A stretch of 64,000 nt of DNA from Candidatus Tepidiaquacella proteinivora (GTDB lineage: Bacteria > Bacteroidota > Ignavibacteria > Tepidaquicellales > Tepidaquicellaceae). Positions within the stretch are counted from its first letter, which is position 1; each line of letters begins with the position of its first letter. The stretch is taken from positions 1,993,501 to 2,057,500 of the forward strand of contig CP054675.1 in the NCBI GenBank assembly GCA_013348845.1, in the 5' to 3' direction. Shown in pieces: positions 9,169-18,765 of this stretch. The notes below the pieces were generated by a model, which had not been told where the DNA came from, searched no databases, and saw only the letters and a list, made by a program, of their open reading frames with translations. Both the position numbers and the translations under genes were made by a program.

Positions 9169-10143
9169 ATGAGGAAAATACTAATAACGGGTGCTGCTGG
9201 GTACATAGGTAGCGTTTTAACAAGACAATTATTAAGTTTAGGTTATTTTGTAAAAGGAATAGATGCTCTGTTCTTTGGTGGAGAGTCATTGATAGATGTT
9301 ATTAATCATCCAAATTTTGAATTTATTAACTGTGATATAAGAGACACTAACACAGTGAAAAAAAAATTAGAAGATGTAACAGACATTGTTCATCTGGCTG
9401 CAATAGTGGGAGATCCTGCTTGTAAAAAACAACCCCAATTAGCTGAAGAAATAAATTGGGAAGCTTCTAAACAATTATTTGATGTATGTAATAATAATTT
9501 TAAGATAGATAAATTTATTTTTGCTTCTACTTGTAGTAATTATGGCAAAATGAAAAATACCGAATATGTTTCTGAAGAATCTGAATTAAGGCCAATATCT
9601 TTATATGCTGAATTGAAAGTAAAATTTGAAAAATATATTTTAAGCACCCCTTTAAAATTTAAGATTAACCCCATTATACTTCGATTTGCAACAGTTTATG
9701 GTATTTCTGCAAGAATGAGATTTGATCTAACTGTTAATGAATTTACCCGCGATGCCATTTGTAGAAAAGAATTATTAATTTTTGGAGAACAGTTTTGGAG
9801 ACCATATTGTCATGTATATGATATAGCCAGAGCCTGTGTACTTGCCTTGAATTATTGTAATAAAAATAATTGCTGTAATATATATAATGTAGGTGATACT
9901 TCAGAAAATTATCAAAAGAAAATGATTGCAGAGGAAATTATGAAAATTGCTCCTGATACTAAAATAAATTACATAAAAAAGGATGAAGACCCAAGAGATT
10001 ATAAAGTTGATTTTTCTAAAATAAAAAGAGAGCTAAATTTTAAAATTACTAAAAAAGTTCCCGATGGTGTATTTGAAATTAGTCAATTAATAAGAAAAAA
10101 TATTCTCTTAGATCCTTATTCAAGTAAATATTCAAATATTTAA
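9169..10143 (+). CDS. NAD-dependent epimerase/dehydratase (extended SDR)
   Basis: Starting at ATG 9169 (an in-frame TTG lies two codons upstream) the protein has 324 residues. The N-terminal ILITGAAGYIGS is the NAD-binding motif, HLAAIVGDPACKKQP follows the fourth strand, and the catalytic triad is a modified TCSNYGK serine region plus Tyr-x3-Lys in SLYAELK. This TCSNYG/VGDPAC pattern marks the subgroup annotated as NAD-dependent epimerases of surface-polysaccharide loci, often next to a nucleotidyltransferase as here. WRPYCHVYDIARA near residue 217 is the substrate loop. The actual sugar substrate is unknown. Confidence 0.85.
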   Translation: MRKILITGAAGYIGSVLTRQLLSLGYFVKGIDALFFGGESLIDVINHPNFEFINCDIRDTNTVKKKLEDVTDIVHLAAIVGDPACKKQPQLAEEINWEASKQLFDVCNNNFKIDKFIFASTCSNYGKMKNTEYVSEESELRPISLYAELKVKFEKYILSTPLKFKINPIILRFATVYGISARMRFDLTVNEFTRDAICRKELLIFGEQFWRPYCHVYDIARACVLALNYCNKNNCCNIYNVGDTSENYQKKMIAEEIMKIAPDTKINYIKKDEDPRDYKVDFSKIKRELNFKITKKVPDGVFEISQLIRKNILLDPYSSKYSNI

Positions 10144-10146
10144 TTT

Positions 10147-10899
10147 ATGGATTTTGAATTATCTAAATTTTATGATAATCATATTGAGTGTAATAAAATT
10201 AGAGATGGTAATAATGAAATTTATCAAAAATACATTGATGATGTTATCTATTGGAAGTTAAAGAAATTAAAAGAAGTATCCGGTAATATAAATCCATCAT
10301 CAATTTTAGAGGTTGGTTGTGGCATAGGATTTCTAATTGCGAATGCTCCTTTTGATACAAAACCAGAATGCAGAACAGGAATAGATATTTCTAGTAAAAA
10401 TATTGAATATGCCAAAAAAAATTTTCCACTTATTAACTTTTATGCTATTGATTTCGAAGAGTTTTTTAGAAATAATAATAAGAAATATGATTTAATTATA
10501 TTATCCGATATAATTGAACATGTTATTAATGATAAAAAATTGATAATTTATGCTGGTGATAAATCTGAAAATGTTTTAATTAATTTACCACTTGAAAAGT
10601 GCTATGAATATAAAAACAGAAATTTCGGTTTTGAGGATTTTGAAGGCCATCTTAGAGCATATGACTATAATGATGCAATTCAATTAATAAAAGATTGTGG
10701 CTTGGAGATAATAAATTTTAAGGTTGAGAGATATGTTGAGCAACCAGTTTTTAGGAAATATTTATTGAGGAAAATTATTGGATTAAAAGGAAAAAATATA
10801 GATTCCATTTTAGAATATCTTGAAGAATTAAATAGTATTGATTTGAATAAAGAAAATTATAAAAGTAATTTTTTTGCTTTACTTAAAAAGAGTGAATAA
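10147..10899 (+). CDS. Class I SAM-dependent methyltransferase
   Basis: 250 residues. Motif I ILEVGCGIGFLIANAP is at about 55-70, TGIDISSKNIEYAKKNFP gives the acidic ribose-binding strand, and YDLIILSDIIEHVIND is motif IV. The last third, with an aromatic helix around AYDYNDAIQLIKDCGL, is common to sugar or lipid methyltransferases of O-antigen clusters. It follows the epimerase by only three bases, and its stop is overlapped by the next gene (GTGAATAA), so it is part of the same transcript. Substrate not recognisable. Confidence 0.8.
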   Translation: MDFELSKFYDNHIECNKIRDGNNEIYQKYIDDVIYWKLKKLKEVSGNINPSSILEVGCGIGFLIANAPFDTKPECRTGIDISSKNIEYAKKNFPLINFYAIDFEEFFRNNNKKYDLIILSDIIEHVINDKKLIIYAGDKSENVLINLPLEKCYEYKNRNFGFEDFEGHLRAYDYNDAIQLIKDCGLEIINFKVERYVEQPVFRKYLLRKIIGLKGKNIDSILEYLEELNSIDLNKENYKSNFFALLKKSE

Positions 10900-12055
10900 A
10901 TTTACACACAAATATTTTATTCCAGAGATTGTTTCATTTATTAAGAAAATTTATAATCAAGAGAAAGTACTTTTACATGAGCCAGTATTTTTAGGTAATG
11001 AGAAAAAATATTTACAAAAATGTATTGATTCTACTTTTGTTTCTTATGTTGGTGAATATGTTACAGAGTTTGAAGATATGATTGCAAAATATACTGATAG
11101 TAATTATGCAGTTGCTGTTGTGAATGGAACTGTTGCTTTAAAATTAGCTTTGGAAGTCTGTGGGGTAAAACCTGGTGATGAAGTAATAACTCAGCCATTA
11201 ACTTTTGTTGCTACTGTAAATGCAATATCTCATTGTAAAGCATCACCTGTTTTTATTGATATAGATACTGATACATTGGGTATGTCTCCTGAAAAGTTAG
11301 AATTGTTTTTAAAGGATGAAACTACTTGCAAATACGGTAAAGTTATAAATAAAAAAACAAAAAATAAAATAAGTGCAATAGTACCTGTTCATACTTTCGG
11401 TTTTCCTTGTAGAATTGACGATATTGTGCAAATAGGTAATAGATATAATATACCTATCATTGAAGATTCTGCAGAATCGCTTGGTTCATTTTATAAAGAG
11501 AAACACACTGGTAACTTTGGACGAGCAGGTATCATTAGTTTTAATGGGAACAAAATTATTACAACTGGTGGGGGTGGTATGATAATAACAAATGATGAAC
11601 AAATTGCCACAAAAGCTAAGCATTTATCAACAACAGCTAAAGTTCCTCATGGGTGGGAGTATGTACATGATGAAATCGGTTATAATTATAGAATGCCAAA
11701 TATAAATGCAGCAGTAGGTGTTGCACAAATGGAGAATATTAATAAAATTTTAAAAAATAAAAAAGAAACTGCTGAGTTATATAAACAATTTATTTCTACT
11801 TTTGAAGATATTAAATATTTTGATAAACTAAGTTATACAAATCCAAATTATTGGTTGAATACAATTCTTTTTAATGATATATCAATTAGAAATGAGTTTC
11901 TGGAAATAACTAATAATCAGGGAATACAAACAAGACCCGCATGGAGGTTGCTAAATAAATTAATTATGTATCGTAATTGTATATCAGGTAATTTAGACAA
12001 TGCACTTATAATTAGCGATAAAATAGTAAATTTACCAAGTGGTTATAGAAAATAA
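10892..12055 (+). CDS. DegT/DnrJ/EryC1 (LegC-type) sugar aminotransferase
   Basis: I place the start at GTG 10892, overlapping the upstream stop, rather than a TTG six codons earlier; this gives 387 residues, typical for the family. The PLP pocket is clear: VVNGTVALKLAL near the N terminus, PLTFVATVNAI, IEDSAESLGSFYK, and the Schiff-base Lys221 in SFNGNKIITTGGGG. The long C-terminal half carries GYNYRMPNINAAVGVAQME. The order matches the LegC subgroup, which aminates 4-keto (NDP-)sugars using glutamate. It provides the amino sugar that the GNAT acetyltransferase directly downstream could acylate. Confidence 0.88.
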   Translation: MNKFTHKYFIPEIVSFIKKIYNQEKVLLHEPVFLGNEKKYLQKCIDSTFVSYVGEYVTEFEDMIAKYTDSNYAVAVVNGTVALKLALEVCGVKPGDEVITQPLTFVATVNAISHCKASPVFIDIDTDTLGMSPEKLELFLKDETTCKYGKVINKKTKNKISAIVPVHTFGFPCRIDDIVQIGNRYNIPIIEDSAESLGSFYKEKHTGNFGRAGIISFNGNKIITTGGGGMIITNDEQIATKAKHLSTTAKVPHGWEYVHDEIGYNYRMPNINAAVGVAQMENINKILKNKKETAELYKQFISTFEDIKYFDKLSYTNPNYWLNTILFNDISIRNEFLEITNNQGIQTRPAWRLLNKLIMYRNCISGNLDNALIISDKIVNLPSGYRK

Positions 12056-12070
12056 TTTAATTTTAATAAT

Positions 12071-12604
12071 ATGAATAAAATAAAATTAAGAGCATTAACA
12101 AAAAGTGATATAGAATATACACTAAAATGGCATAATTCTGATGATATTAGAAGATATTATTTAGGTCATCCTTTTCCTATTAATAGAGAAATGGAAGAAA
12201 AATGGTATGAGAAAATTCTTTATTCTAATTATCCAACCACTGTGTTTGGAATAGAGCTTATACCAATACAAAAGCTGATTGGAATAACCATCTTGAGTGA
12301 AATTAATTTTATTAATAGATCTGCAAAATTTTCTATTTATATTGGTGATTCTAATGAAAAAGGAAAAGGTTATTCTAAAGAAGCTGCATATTTAACATTA
12401 AGGTTTGGATTTAAGCATTTAAATTTAAATAGAATATTTTTAAATGTTTTAGAAGAAAATAAATTAGCTATAAAACTTTATCAGGATATCGGAATGGTTA
12501 GGGAAGGGGTTTTAAGAAGTTCGGTGTATAAGAATGGTGAATATAAAAATGAAATAATATTTTCGATTTTAGCTTCTGAATTTAAAGAAAAGAATAATGT
12601 TTAA
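12071..12604 (+). CDS. GNAT acetyltransferase (RimJ/RimL-like)
   Basis: 177 residues with one Acetyltransf_3 domain: KIKLRALTKSDIEYTLKWHN opens it, and the acetyl-CoA pyrophosphate loop lies at about residues 96-108 (GDSNEKGKGYSKEAAY). VLEENKLAIKLYQDIGMVREG is the usual motif B. Such proteins acetylate amino sugars next to DegT aminotransferases (compare PseH/WecD), which fits its place one gene after the LegC-type enzyme. The last eight bases overlap the next gene. Confidence 0.82.
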   Translation: MNKIKLRALTKSDIEYTLKWHNSDDIRRYYLGHPFPINREMEEKWYEKILYSNYPTTVFGIELIPIQKLIGITILSEINFINRSAKFSIYIGDSNEKGKGYSKEAAYLTLRFGFKHLNLNRIFLNVLEENKLAIKLYQDIGMVREGVLRSSVYKNGEYKNEIIFSILASEFKEKNNV

Positions 12605-13658
12605 GGTATTAAATTTATCTAATTGTCTAGAATGGATAAATATTATAAATGAATTCCCTTTAGAATTAAAATCTATATATTTAACTCCTCAGTTTTTCAG
12701 ATTATTTAATAAAATTAATGGTGGTGAGGTTGTATGCTTACTTTATACTGAAAGTTCTAATAAAGCGATATATCCTTTTTATAAATCAAAAATTGATACT
12801 AAATATTACGATTTAAATGATGAGTATTATGATATAGAAGGACCATATGGTTATAATGGACCCATAGCAAATACATTAGATAAAATTTTTTTAAAAAAAT
12901 TTTCAGAATTAGTTGTTGAATATTTTTGTAAAAGCAATATAGTATGTGAATTTATCAGATTTAATCCTATTTTGGAAAATTTCAAATATGCATTATGGAT
13001 GGAACCTGAATTTGTTTTTAAAAATATTTCAATTTATTTAAATCAAAATTATGAGGAAATTTGGTCTAAATCTTATGATAAAGGAACAAGAAAAGCTATA
13101 AGAAAAGCTCAAAGATCGAATTTATTATTTGAATTTTATTTTGGTAAAGAGGTGAATGAATCACATATTTTTGATTTTCGATACATATATGAATCTACTT
13201 TAAAAAGAAATAATGCAAGGGATTATTATTTTTTTGAAAATAGCTTTTATTTTAACTTATTTAAAATTTTCCCAAAATCTTCTTTGCTATTATTTGTAAA
13301 ATATGAACATTGTCCAATTTCTACTGAAATAATACTTTTTGATAAGTATATTGCATATAGTTACTTAGGAGGTACATTAAAAGATTATTATAGTTTATGT
13401 CCAAATTCATTTCTGAGAGATGAGACTGTGAAACTCCTTAAATCAATGGGTATTCATTACAACAATCTCGGTGGTGGTTCAGAAAGTATTATTAATTATA
13501 AAAGAAATTTTTCTTTAAATTGTAATCAGAAATTTTATATAGGTAAGAAGATTTACAATAAGTTTATTTATAATAAAATTGTTGAACAATGGGAAAAAAG
13601 AAATCCAGAAAAATCGTTAAATTTCAAAAATATACTTTTAAAATATCAATATTATTAA
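12597..13658 (+). CDS. FemAB-like aminoacyl/acyl transferase (double GNAT fold)
   Basis: 353 residues. Recognition rests on the second half: WSKSYDKGTRKAIRKAQRSNL is the basic helix of FemAB/BioF2-like proteins, FDKYIAYSYLGGTLKDYYSLCPNSFL matches the conserved Y.......S......N..L block, and HYNNLGGGSES is close to the usual F.LGGG. Family members transfer amino acids from aminoacyl-tRNA or acyl groups; in exopolysaccharide loci their substrates are mostly unknown. A second, diverged copy is at 36562-37569. It overlaps the GNAT gene and lies eight bases before the ABC permease. Confidence 0.75.
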   Translation: MFKVLNLSNCLEWINIINEFPLELKSIYLTPQFFRLFNKINGGEVVCLLYTESSNKAIYPFYKSKIDTKYYDLNDEYYDIEGPYGYNGPIANTLDKIFLKKFSELVVEYFCKSNIVCEFIRFNPILENFKYALWMEPEFVFKNISIYLNQNYEEIWSKSYDKGTRKAIRKAQRSNLLFEFYFGKEVNESHIFDFRYIYESTLKRNNARDYYFFENSFYFNLFKIFPKSSLLLFVKYEHCPISTEIILFDKYIAYSYLGGTLKDYYSLCPNSFLRDETVKLLKSMGIHYNNLGGGSESIINYKRNFSLNCNQKFYIGKKIYNKFIYNKIVEQWEKRNPEKSLNFKNILLKYQYY

Positions 13659-13666
13659 TTTAGAAA

Positions 13667-14500
13667 GTGAATAGAAAATCCAAATTCGAATTGATTGTTG
13701 AAGCCGATAAATTAAAAAAGAATTACTGGAAAGATTTATGGGAATATAGAGAATTATTTTATTTTCTTGCCTGGCGAGATGTCTTACTCAGATATAAACA
13801 GACTATTATAGGAATTGCATGGAGTATAATAAGACCTTTTCTGACAATGATTGTTTTGACTGTTGTTTTTGGAAATATTGCAAAATTACCTTCAAATGGA
13901 ATTCCTTATCCGATTCTTGTTTATTCAGCGTTATTACCCTGGCAATATTTTAGTAACTCGTTTACCGAAGCGAGTAATTCTTTAGTGTCAAATTCTAATT
14001 TGTTAACAAAAGTATATTTCCCAAGATTAATCATACCAACAACTTCAATTGTTGTAAGTCTGATAGATTTCCTAATATCTTTTGGAATGTTGATTTTATT
14101 AATGATTTATTATCAGTTTTTACCAAGCTGGCAAATTATTTTTATCCCTCTTTTTTTAATACTTGCAACAATTACATCAATGGGTCCAGCATTTATAGTT
14201 TCAGCATTAAATGTACAATACAGAGATTTTAGGTATATAGTACCGTTTATAGTTCAATTTGGACTGTATTTATCACCAGTTGGATTCAGCAGTAATATAA
14301 TTCCTGAAAATTGGAGATTATTGTACTCTTTAAATCCAATGGTGGGAGTTATTGAGGGTTTTCGCTGGTCAATTACGGGTGGTGATAATTATATATATTT
14401 TCCAGGTTTTATTCTTTCCATTGCAATTACCTTGTTATTATTGTTTTTAGGGATAAAAACTTTCAGGAGAATGGAAAAGATTTTTGCTGATGTTGTTTAA
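13667..14500 (+). CDS. wzm: ABC-2 polysaccharide exporter, permease subunit (Wzm type)
   Basis: 277 residues with about six membrane helices. The cytoplasmic N terminus ends in LFYFLAWRDVLLRYKQTIIGIAWSIIRPFL, expressed here by its core RDVLLRYKQT, which is the standard entry of Wzm/TagG/KpsM-type permeases. SALLPWQYFSNSFTEASNSL and LNPMVGVIEGFRW are also family signatures. With the ATPase that follows, it should move a lipid-linked glycan across the inner membrane. The start is GTG at 13667; the gene symbol is by function, not by close match to a named orthologue. Confidence 0.9.
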   Translation: MNRKSKFELIVEADKLKKNYWKDLWEYRELFYFLAWRDVLLRYKQTIIGIAWSIIRPFLTMIVLTVVFGNIAKLPSNGIPYPILVYSALLPWQYFSNSFTEASNSLVSNSNLLTKVYFPRLIIPTTSIVVSLIDFLISFGMLILLMIYYQFLPSWQIIFIPLFLILATITSMGPAFIVSALNVQYRDFRYIVPFIVQFGLYLSPVGFSSNIIPENWRLLYSLNPMVGVIEGFRWSITGGDNYIYFPGFILSIAITLLLLFLGIKTFRRMEKIFADVV

Positions 14501-14516
14501 TTGTAATAATAAGTTT

Positions 14517-15791
14517 ATGAGTAAAATAATTAAAATTGAAAATCTTAGTAAAAAATATTTAATTGGAAGATATCAAAATAAGAGAGAAAAGAACCTAAGA
14601 GAAGTAATTCAGAAAGGTTTTGCAAATTTTATTAGTAAGTTTAAAAATCCTTACTCAAAAACATTATATTATAAGTTACCACTTGAGGAATTTTGGGCTT
14701 TAAAAGATATTAACTTTGAGGTTGAACAGGGTGAAAGAGTGGGTATAATAGGTAGAAATGGTGCTGGTAAATCGACTTTATTAAAAATAATAAGTAGAAT
14801 AACAGAACCTACGAAAGGAAGAATTACTATAAAAGGCCGAGTTTCAAGTTTGCTTGAAGTTGGAACAGGTTTTAGTGGTGAGTTAACAGGTAGAGAAAAT
14901 ATTTTTCTTAATGGTGCTATACTTGGAATGAAAAGAGATGAAATAAAAAGAAAATTTGATGAAATAGTTGAATTTGCTGGAGTGGAAAAGTTTATTGATA
15001 CACCTATTAAACGTTACTCTTCAGGTATGTTTGTAAGATTGGCTTTTGCTGTTGCAGCACATCTTGAACCTGAGATACTTTTAATAGATGAAGTTTTAGC
15101 AGTTGGCGATGCTGAATTTCAAAAAAAATGTCTTGGAAAAATGGACGACATAAATAAAAATGAAGGTAGAACTATTTTATTTGTGAGTCATAATATGGCA
15201 GCAATAGAATCCTTTTGTAGAAAAGTAATTGTACTTAATGAAGGTAGTAAGGTTTTTGAAGGTGACATTAAAGAAGGAATAGATTTTTATTTGAAAAGTA
15301 GTTCAGCGGAATTAAGAAAAATCACAATTGAGAATAGAAAAGATAGAATTGGAAATGGTTTAGTAAAATTTATTGATTTTATAATTATGGATAATAATAA
15401 TGTGAGGGTAAATAATTTACTATCTGGTAAAGATTATACTATTGAATTAAAATACTACAATTATACGCAAGACACATTTGAGAATGTTATAGTTTGTATT
15501 GAAATTTTTGATGAAAGAGAAAATAGATTACTTTTATTCAGAAATGACTTTACTAATAATAAAATAAAAATTAAACCTGGTATTGGTCATATTTATTGCC
15601 GAATAGAAAATTTACCTCTTACTATTGGTACTTACCATTTTGCTCTATACCTTTCAATGAATGATGCTTTAATTTTTGATATGATTGATAAAGTAAATTA
15701 TGTTGATGTCGTAGGAGGAGATTTTTTCGGGACAGGGAAATTAGGGTTTCCTGAACATTGTAGAATATTATCAAGAGCTTTTTGGAGTTAA
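14517..15791 (+). CDS. wzt: ABC-2 polysaccharide exporter, ATPase subunit with Wzt carbohydrate-binding domain
   Basis: I start at ATG 14517; the frame is open further upstream, overlapping the permease gene, but the domain begins at KIIKIENLSKKY. Walker A GRNGAGKST is at about residues 79-87, the signature YSSGM near 168, Walker B ILLIDEVLAVGD near 187-198 and the switch His in FVSHN. Residues from about 270 to 424 form the beta-rich C-terminal extension that in Wzt binds the non-reducing end of the finished O-antigen. That extension implies recognition of a capped chain before export. Confidence 0.9.
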   Translation: MSKIIKIENLSKKYLIGRYQNKREKNLREVIQKGFANFISKFKNPYSKTLYYKLPLEEFWALKDINFEVEQGERVGIIGRNGAGKSTLLKIISRITEPTKGRITIKGRVSSLLEVGTGFSGELTGRENIFLNGAILGMKRDEIKRKFDEIVEFAGVEKFIDTPIKRYSSGMFVRLAFAVAAHLEPEILLIDEVLAVGDAEFQKKCLGKMDDINKNEGRTILFVSHNMAAIESFCRKVIVLNEGSKVFEGDIKEGIDFYLKSSSAELRKITIENRKDRIGNGLVKFIDFIIMDNNNVRVNNLLSGKDYTIELKYYNYTQDTFENVIVCIEIFDERENRLLLFRNDFTNNKIKIKPGIGHIYCRIENLPLTIGTYHFALYLSMNDALIFDMIDKVNYVDVVGGDFFGTGKLGFPEHCRILSRAFWS

Positions 15792-15795
15792 ATTT

Positions 15796-16494
15796 ATGAC
15801 GATTATAAATTTTATTAAAAAATTAAAAGAATTTCTAAATTATAAAATTCAAACTTCAGGTAAGCTATCATATTCACAAGCTGGTGAGGATTTGATTTTA
15901 GATTTAATTTTTTTGAATAAGAAAAAAGGATTTTATATTGATATAGGTGCTTATCATCCAATTTTAAGTTCAAATACTTATTACTTCTATAAAAAAGGAT
16001 GGAGAGGTATAAACATTGATGCTTTATCTTCTACTATAAAACTTTTTAACAGAAAAAGAAAAAATGATATAAATATTGAAGCTGGAATAAATGATGAAGA
16101 AGTTGAAATGAAATTTTATGTTTTTAAAAATTCGAGTTATAATACTTTTAATTCTGAAATTGTAAATGATATTTTGAAGGTTACAGAATTAGTTAGTACT
16201 AAAAATATAATTACGAAGAAATTATCAAGTATTCTTAGTAATTACAATATAGCTGAAATAGATTTCATTTCAATTGATGTGGAAGGCCTGGAACTTAATG
16301 TTTTAAAATCACTTGATTGGAGAGTATATAGACCTAAAGTTATTCTCGTTGAGGATTTGTCATATTCTCAGGGTTTCAATGATAATAAGGTTCATTTATT
16401 TTTAAATTCTCTTAATTATATATATTTTTGCAAAACTGTGACAAATTCTTTTTATTTAGATAAAGAATTCTTTATTAAGAGATTTAATAAATAA
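15796..16494 (+). CDS. FkbM-family methyltransferase
   Basis: 232 residues. SQAGEDLILDLIF near the start, GFYIDIGAYHP (motif I) and WRGINIDALSS are the FkbM signature, and IDFISIDVEGLELNVLKSL near 155-173 is the diagnostic D-V-E-G motif. FkbM enzymes O-methylate hydroxyls on sugars and polyketides. It lies four bases after the exporter ATPase, so a role in capping the exported chain is possible; methyl caps are a known stop signal in ABC-exported O-antigens, but for this gene that is inference. Confidence 0.85.
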   Translation: MTIINFIKKLKEFLNYKIQTSGKLSYSQAGEDLILDLIFLNKKKGFYIDIGAYHPILSSNTYYFYKKGWRGINIDALSSTIKLFNRKRKNDINIEAGINDEEVEMKFYVFKNSSYNTFNSEIVNDILKVTELVSTKNIITKKLSSILSNYNIAEIDFISIDVEGLELNVLKSLDWRVYRPKVILVEDLSYSQGFNDNKVHLFLNSLNYIYFCKTVTNSFYLDKEFFIKRFNK

Positions 16495-16498
16495 TTTT

Positions 16499-17440
16499 AT
16501 GTCTATTTGTGCACCAGTACTTTTAGTTGTTTTTAATAGACCTTTTACTACTCAAAAAGTTTTTGAAAAAATCAGAGAAGCAGGAATAAAGAAATTATAT
16601 ATTTCCGCGGATGCTCCCAGGAAGGAGAACAAAGAAGATGAATTAAATTGTGAAATGGTAAAAAATATTATAATGAAAGTTGATTGGGGGTGTAATGTAA
16701 AATATAGATTTTCGAAAACTAATCAAGGTTGTGGGTGGGGGGTTTATAATGCGATTGATTGGGCTTTTAAATACGAAGATAGGTTAATTATCCTTGAAGA
16801 TGATTGTATCCCCGCTTTACCATTCTTCTCATATTGTGATGAATTGTTAGAAAAATATTTTAATGATACAAGAATTTGGATAATCAGTGGAAATCAATAT
16901 AACGAAGAAGCGGTAACTTCTCCCCATAGCTATTTTTTCTCAAGGTATGGTCAAAGTCAGGGGTGGGCAACATGGAAAAGGTGCTGGAAAGAAATGGATA
17001 TGTCATTGTCAAAATATCCTGTATTTTTACAACAAGGTTTATTAAAATCTGCATATATAGACGAGAAAGAAGCAAGCTTTTTTAAAAGAAAATTTGATAG
17101 AATATACAATGATGATTCGTTAAAATCGAATATCTGGGATTTTCAATTTAATTTTGTAATTAGAACTAATGGTGGATTATCAATTGTTCCGAGAAAAAAT
17201 CTTGTTTCCAATATTGGTTATATTGGAACACATTCTAATACAAAATGCCATTTCCATGATCGCCCCGTTGATGAAAGTTTTAAAATAATTTCTCACCCTG
17301 ATTTTATATTGCCTGATTTAGATTATGATAGATATCATTTTAAATATTTTGTAAATATTAGTAAGAAAGGTGTATTTAGGAATATAAAATCTTTAATTAA
17401 AAAATTGTTAAAGTTTAAATTTTTAAATTTTCACTATTGA
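16499..17440 (+). CDS. Glycosyltransferase, GT-A fold (GNT-I/hemolysin-associated type)
   Basis: 313 residues. APVLLVVFNRP opens the protein, IILEDDCIPALPFFSYCDELL near residue 98-118 carries the metal-binding EDD motif of GT-A enzymes, and RYGQSQGWATWKRCWKEMD is the strongly conserved block of this sugar-transferase group in O-antigen loci. The name in other genomes is usually glycosyltransferase or nucleotide-diphospho-sugar transferase. The acceptor and donor are unknown. The next gene starts inside its stop codon (TTGA). Confidence 0.75.
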   Translation: MSICAPVLLVVFNRPFTTQKVFEKIREAGIKKLYISADAPRKENKEDELNCEMVKNIIMKVDWGCNVKYRFSKTNQGCGWGVYNAIDWAFKYEDRLIILEDDCIPALPFFSYCDELLEKYFNDTRIWIISGNQYNEEAVTSPHSYFFSRYGQSQGWATWKRCWKEMDMSLSKYPVFLQQGLLKSAYIDEKEASFFKRKFDRIYNDDSLKSNIWDFQFNFVIRTNGGLSIVPRKNLVSNIGYIGTHSNTKCHFHDRPVDESFKIISHPDFILPDLDYDRYHFKYFVNISKKGVFRNIKSLIKKLLKFKFLNFHY

Positions 17441-18765
17441 GAAAACAATTCCTGAGTAGATACTTTTTTATTTTGAGCTTCCTTATAATAGTATCGAGCA
17501 CTTTTCCTTTAGTTAAAGCGAATATTTGGGGTATTTTTACTAATTTATTATTTTGGTCAATAGTATGGTTTTTATCTTTACTTTTGTTTTATCCAAAGGT
17601 TCTTTTTAGTGGTATTATGAAGTATGTCATTATTTATGGTTTATATTTATTTATTGCGCTTAATACTTTTTTAAAAAATATGGATAGATGGAATTCGGAA
17701 ACTCTTATTTGGGAATTTTACCAAATTGCTTTAACAATATCTATTTTCAATTATTTTATACTTAATAAAGAATTTCACTATTATGCTAAAATAACGAAAT
17801 ACAGCATTGTTTTTCTTATCATTACTTGTTTTACTACATTATTTACAACATTTTTAGAACCTAATTATGGAAGAATGGTTGCTGGTACTACTCAAACAAG
17901 AATTGATTTTGTAATTATTACTGGTTTAAGCAAATATGGTGCTGGAAATTATGGAACAATGATTTCATATTTAGGGATATTGATTATTATTGTATATTTT
18001 ATGAGATTTATTACAAACAATATTTTTACAAAAATCATATTTATTTTTTTACTATTAATAGTTATTTATACAACAATTAGAATGCAAATATATGCAAATA
18101 TAATATTAGCTTTTTTATTTTCTTTTTTTGCTTTTCTAAACCCTATAAAATTGAAAAAATCATTACTTATCGTTTTCTTTACATTTATTTTAATATTTTC
18201 GATTCCAAAAAGCATATTTGTCGATTCATTATTAGAGGTTAGTTATTTATTTGATGAAACTACTGATATTAGTAAAAAGTTTAGGGAAACAGCATTTTTT
18301 ATTAATTATGGTTTTGACTTAAAAGAAACTCAAACAAATCCTTCTCAAAGGGTTGAACGATATCCAATATTATTTGAAACGTTTATGAGAAATCCTTTTT
18401 TTGGTTGTTATTTTTTTGCAGATGAAACGGGTCGAGGATATCAGGGGGAAGGCGCTCATTTGCACTGGATGAATAAGTTAACAATTATGGGAATTATCGG
18501 TTTTATAATCTTTAGTCTTATCATTTTTAAATTTATACAATCAAATTTAAAGAATTTCAAATTACCATATAAATATTATTATATCCTTGGCTCTTTGTCA
18601 ATTATAAGTTATGGTATATTAAAAACTATTGCAGGAATAGAGACCTGGATTACACTTTTTATTATATTACCGGGGGTTTATTACTTAACCTTTTTAAATA
18701 TTAAAACAGAGAATAAAATATTTAATGTTGATGAACAACAGAATAAAAGTAGCATGGATTTGTAA
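17437..18765 (+). CDS. O-antigen polymerase/ligase-like membrane protein
   Basis: 442 residues with about eleven membrane helices and one large outside loop between helices near residues 270-340. That loop ends in GEGAHLHWMNKLTIMGIIGF, the position and style of the Wzy_C/WaaL H....L...GI motif, and has NPSQRVERYPILFETFMRNPFFG before it, matching R....W....NP..G. It either polymerises lipid-linked repeats or ligates chains to lipid A. A second such protein is at 41672. The start is TTG overlapping the upstream TGA. Confidence 0.75.
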   Translation: MRKQFLSRYFFILSFLIIVSSTFPLVKANIWGIFTNLLFWSIVWFLSLLLFYPKVLFSGIMKYVIIYGLYLFIALNTFLKNMDRWNSETLIWEFYQIALTISIFNYFILNKEFHYYAKITKYSIVFLIITCFTTLFTTFLEPNYGRMVAGTTQTRIDFVIITGLSKYGAGNYGTMISYLGILIIIVYFMRFITNNIFTKIIFIFLLLIVIYTTIRMQIYANIILAFLFSFFAFLNPIKLKKSLLIVFFTFILIFSIPKSIFVDSLLEVSYLFDETTDISKKFRETAFFINYGFDLKETQTNPSQRVERYPILFETFMRNPFFGCYFFADETGRGYQGEGAHLHWMNKLTIMGIIGFIIFSLIIFKFIQSNLKNFKLPYKYYYILGSLSIISYGILKTIAGIETWITLFIILPGVYYLTFLNIKTENKIFNVDEQQNKSSMDL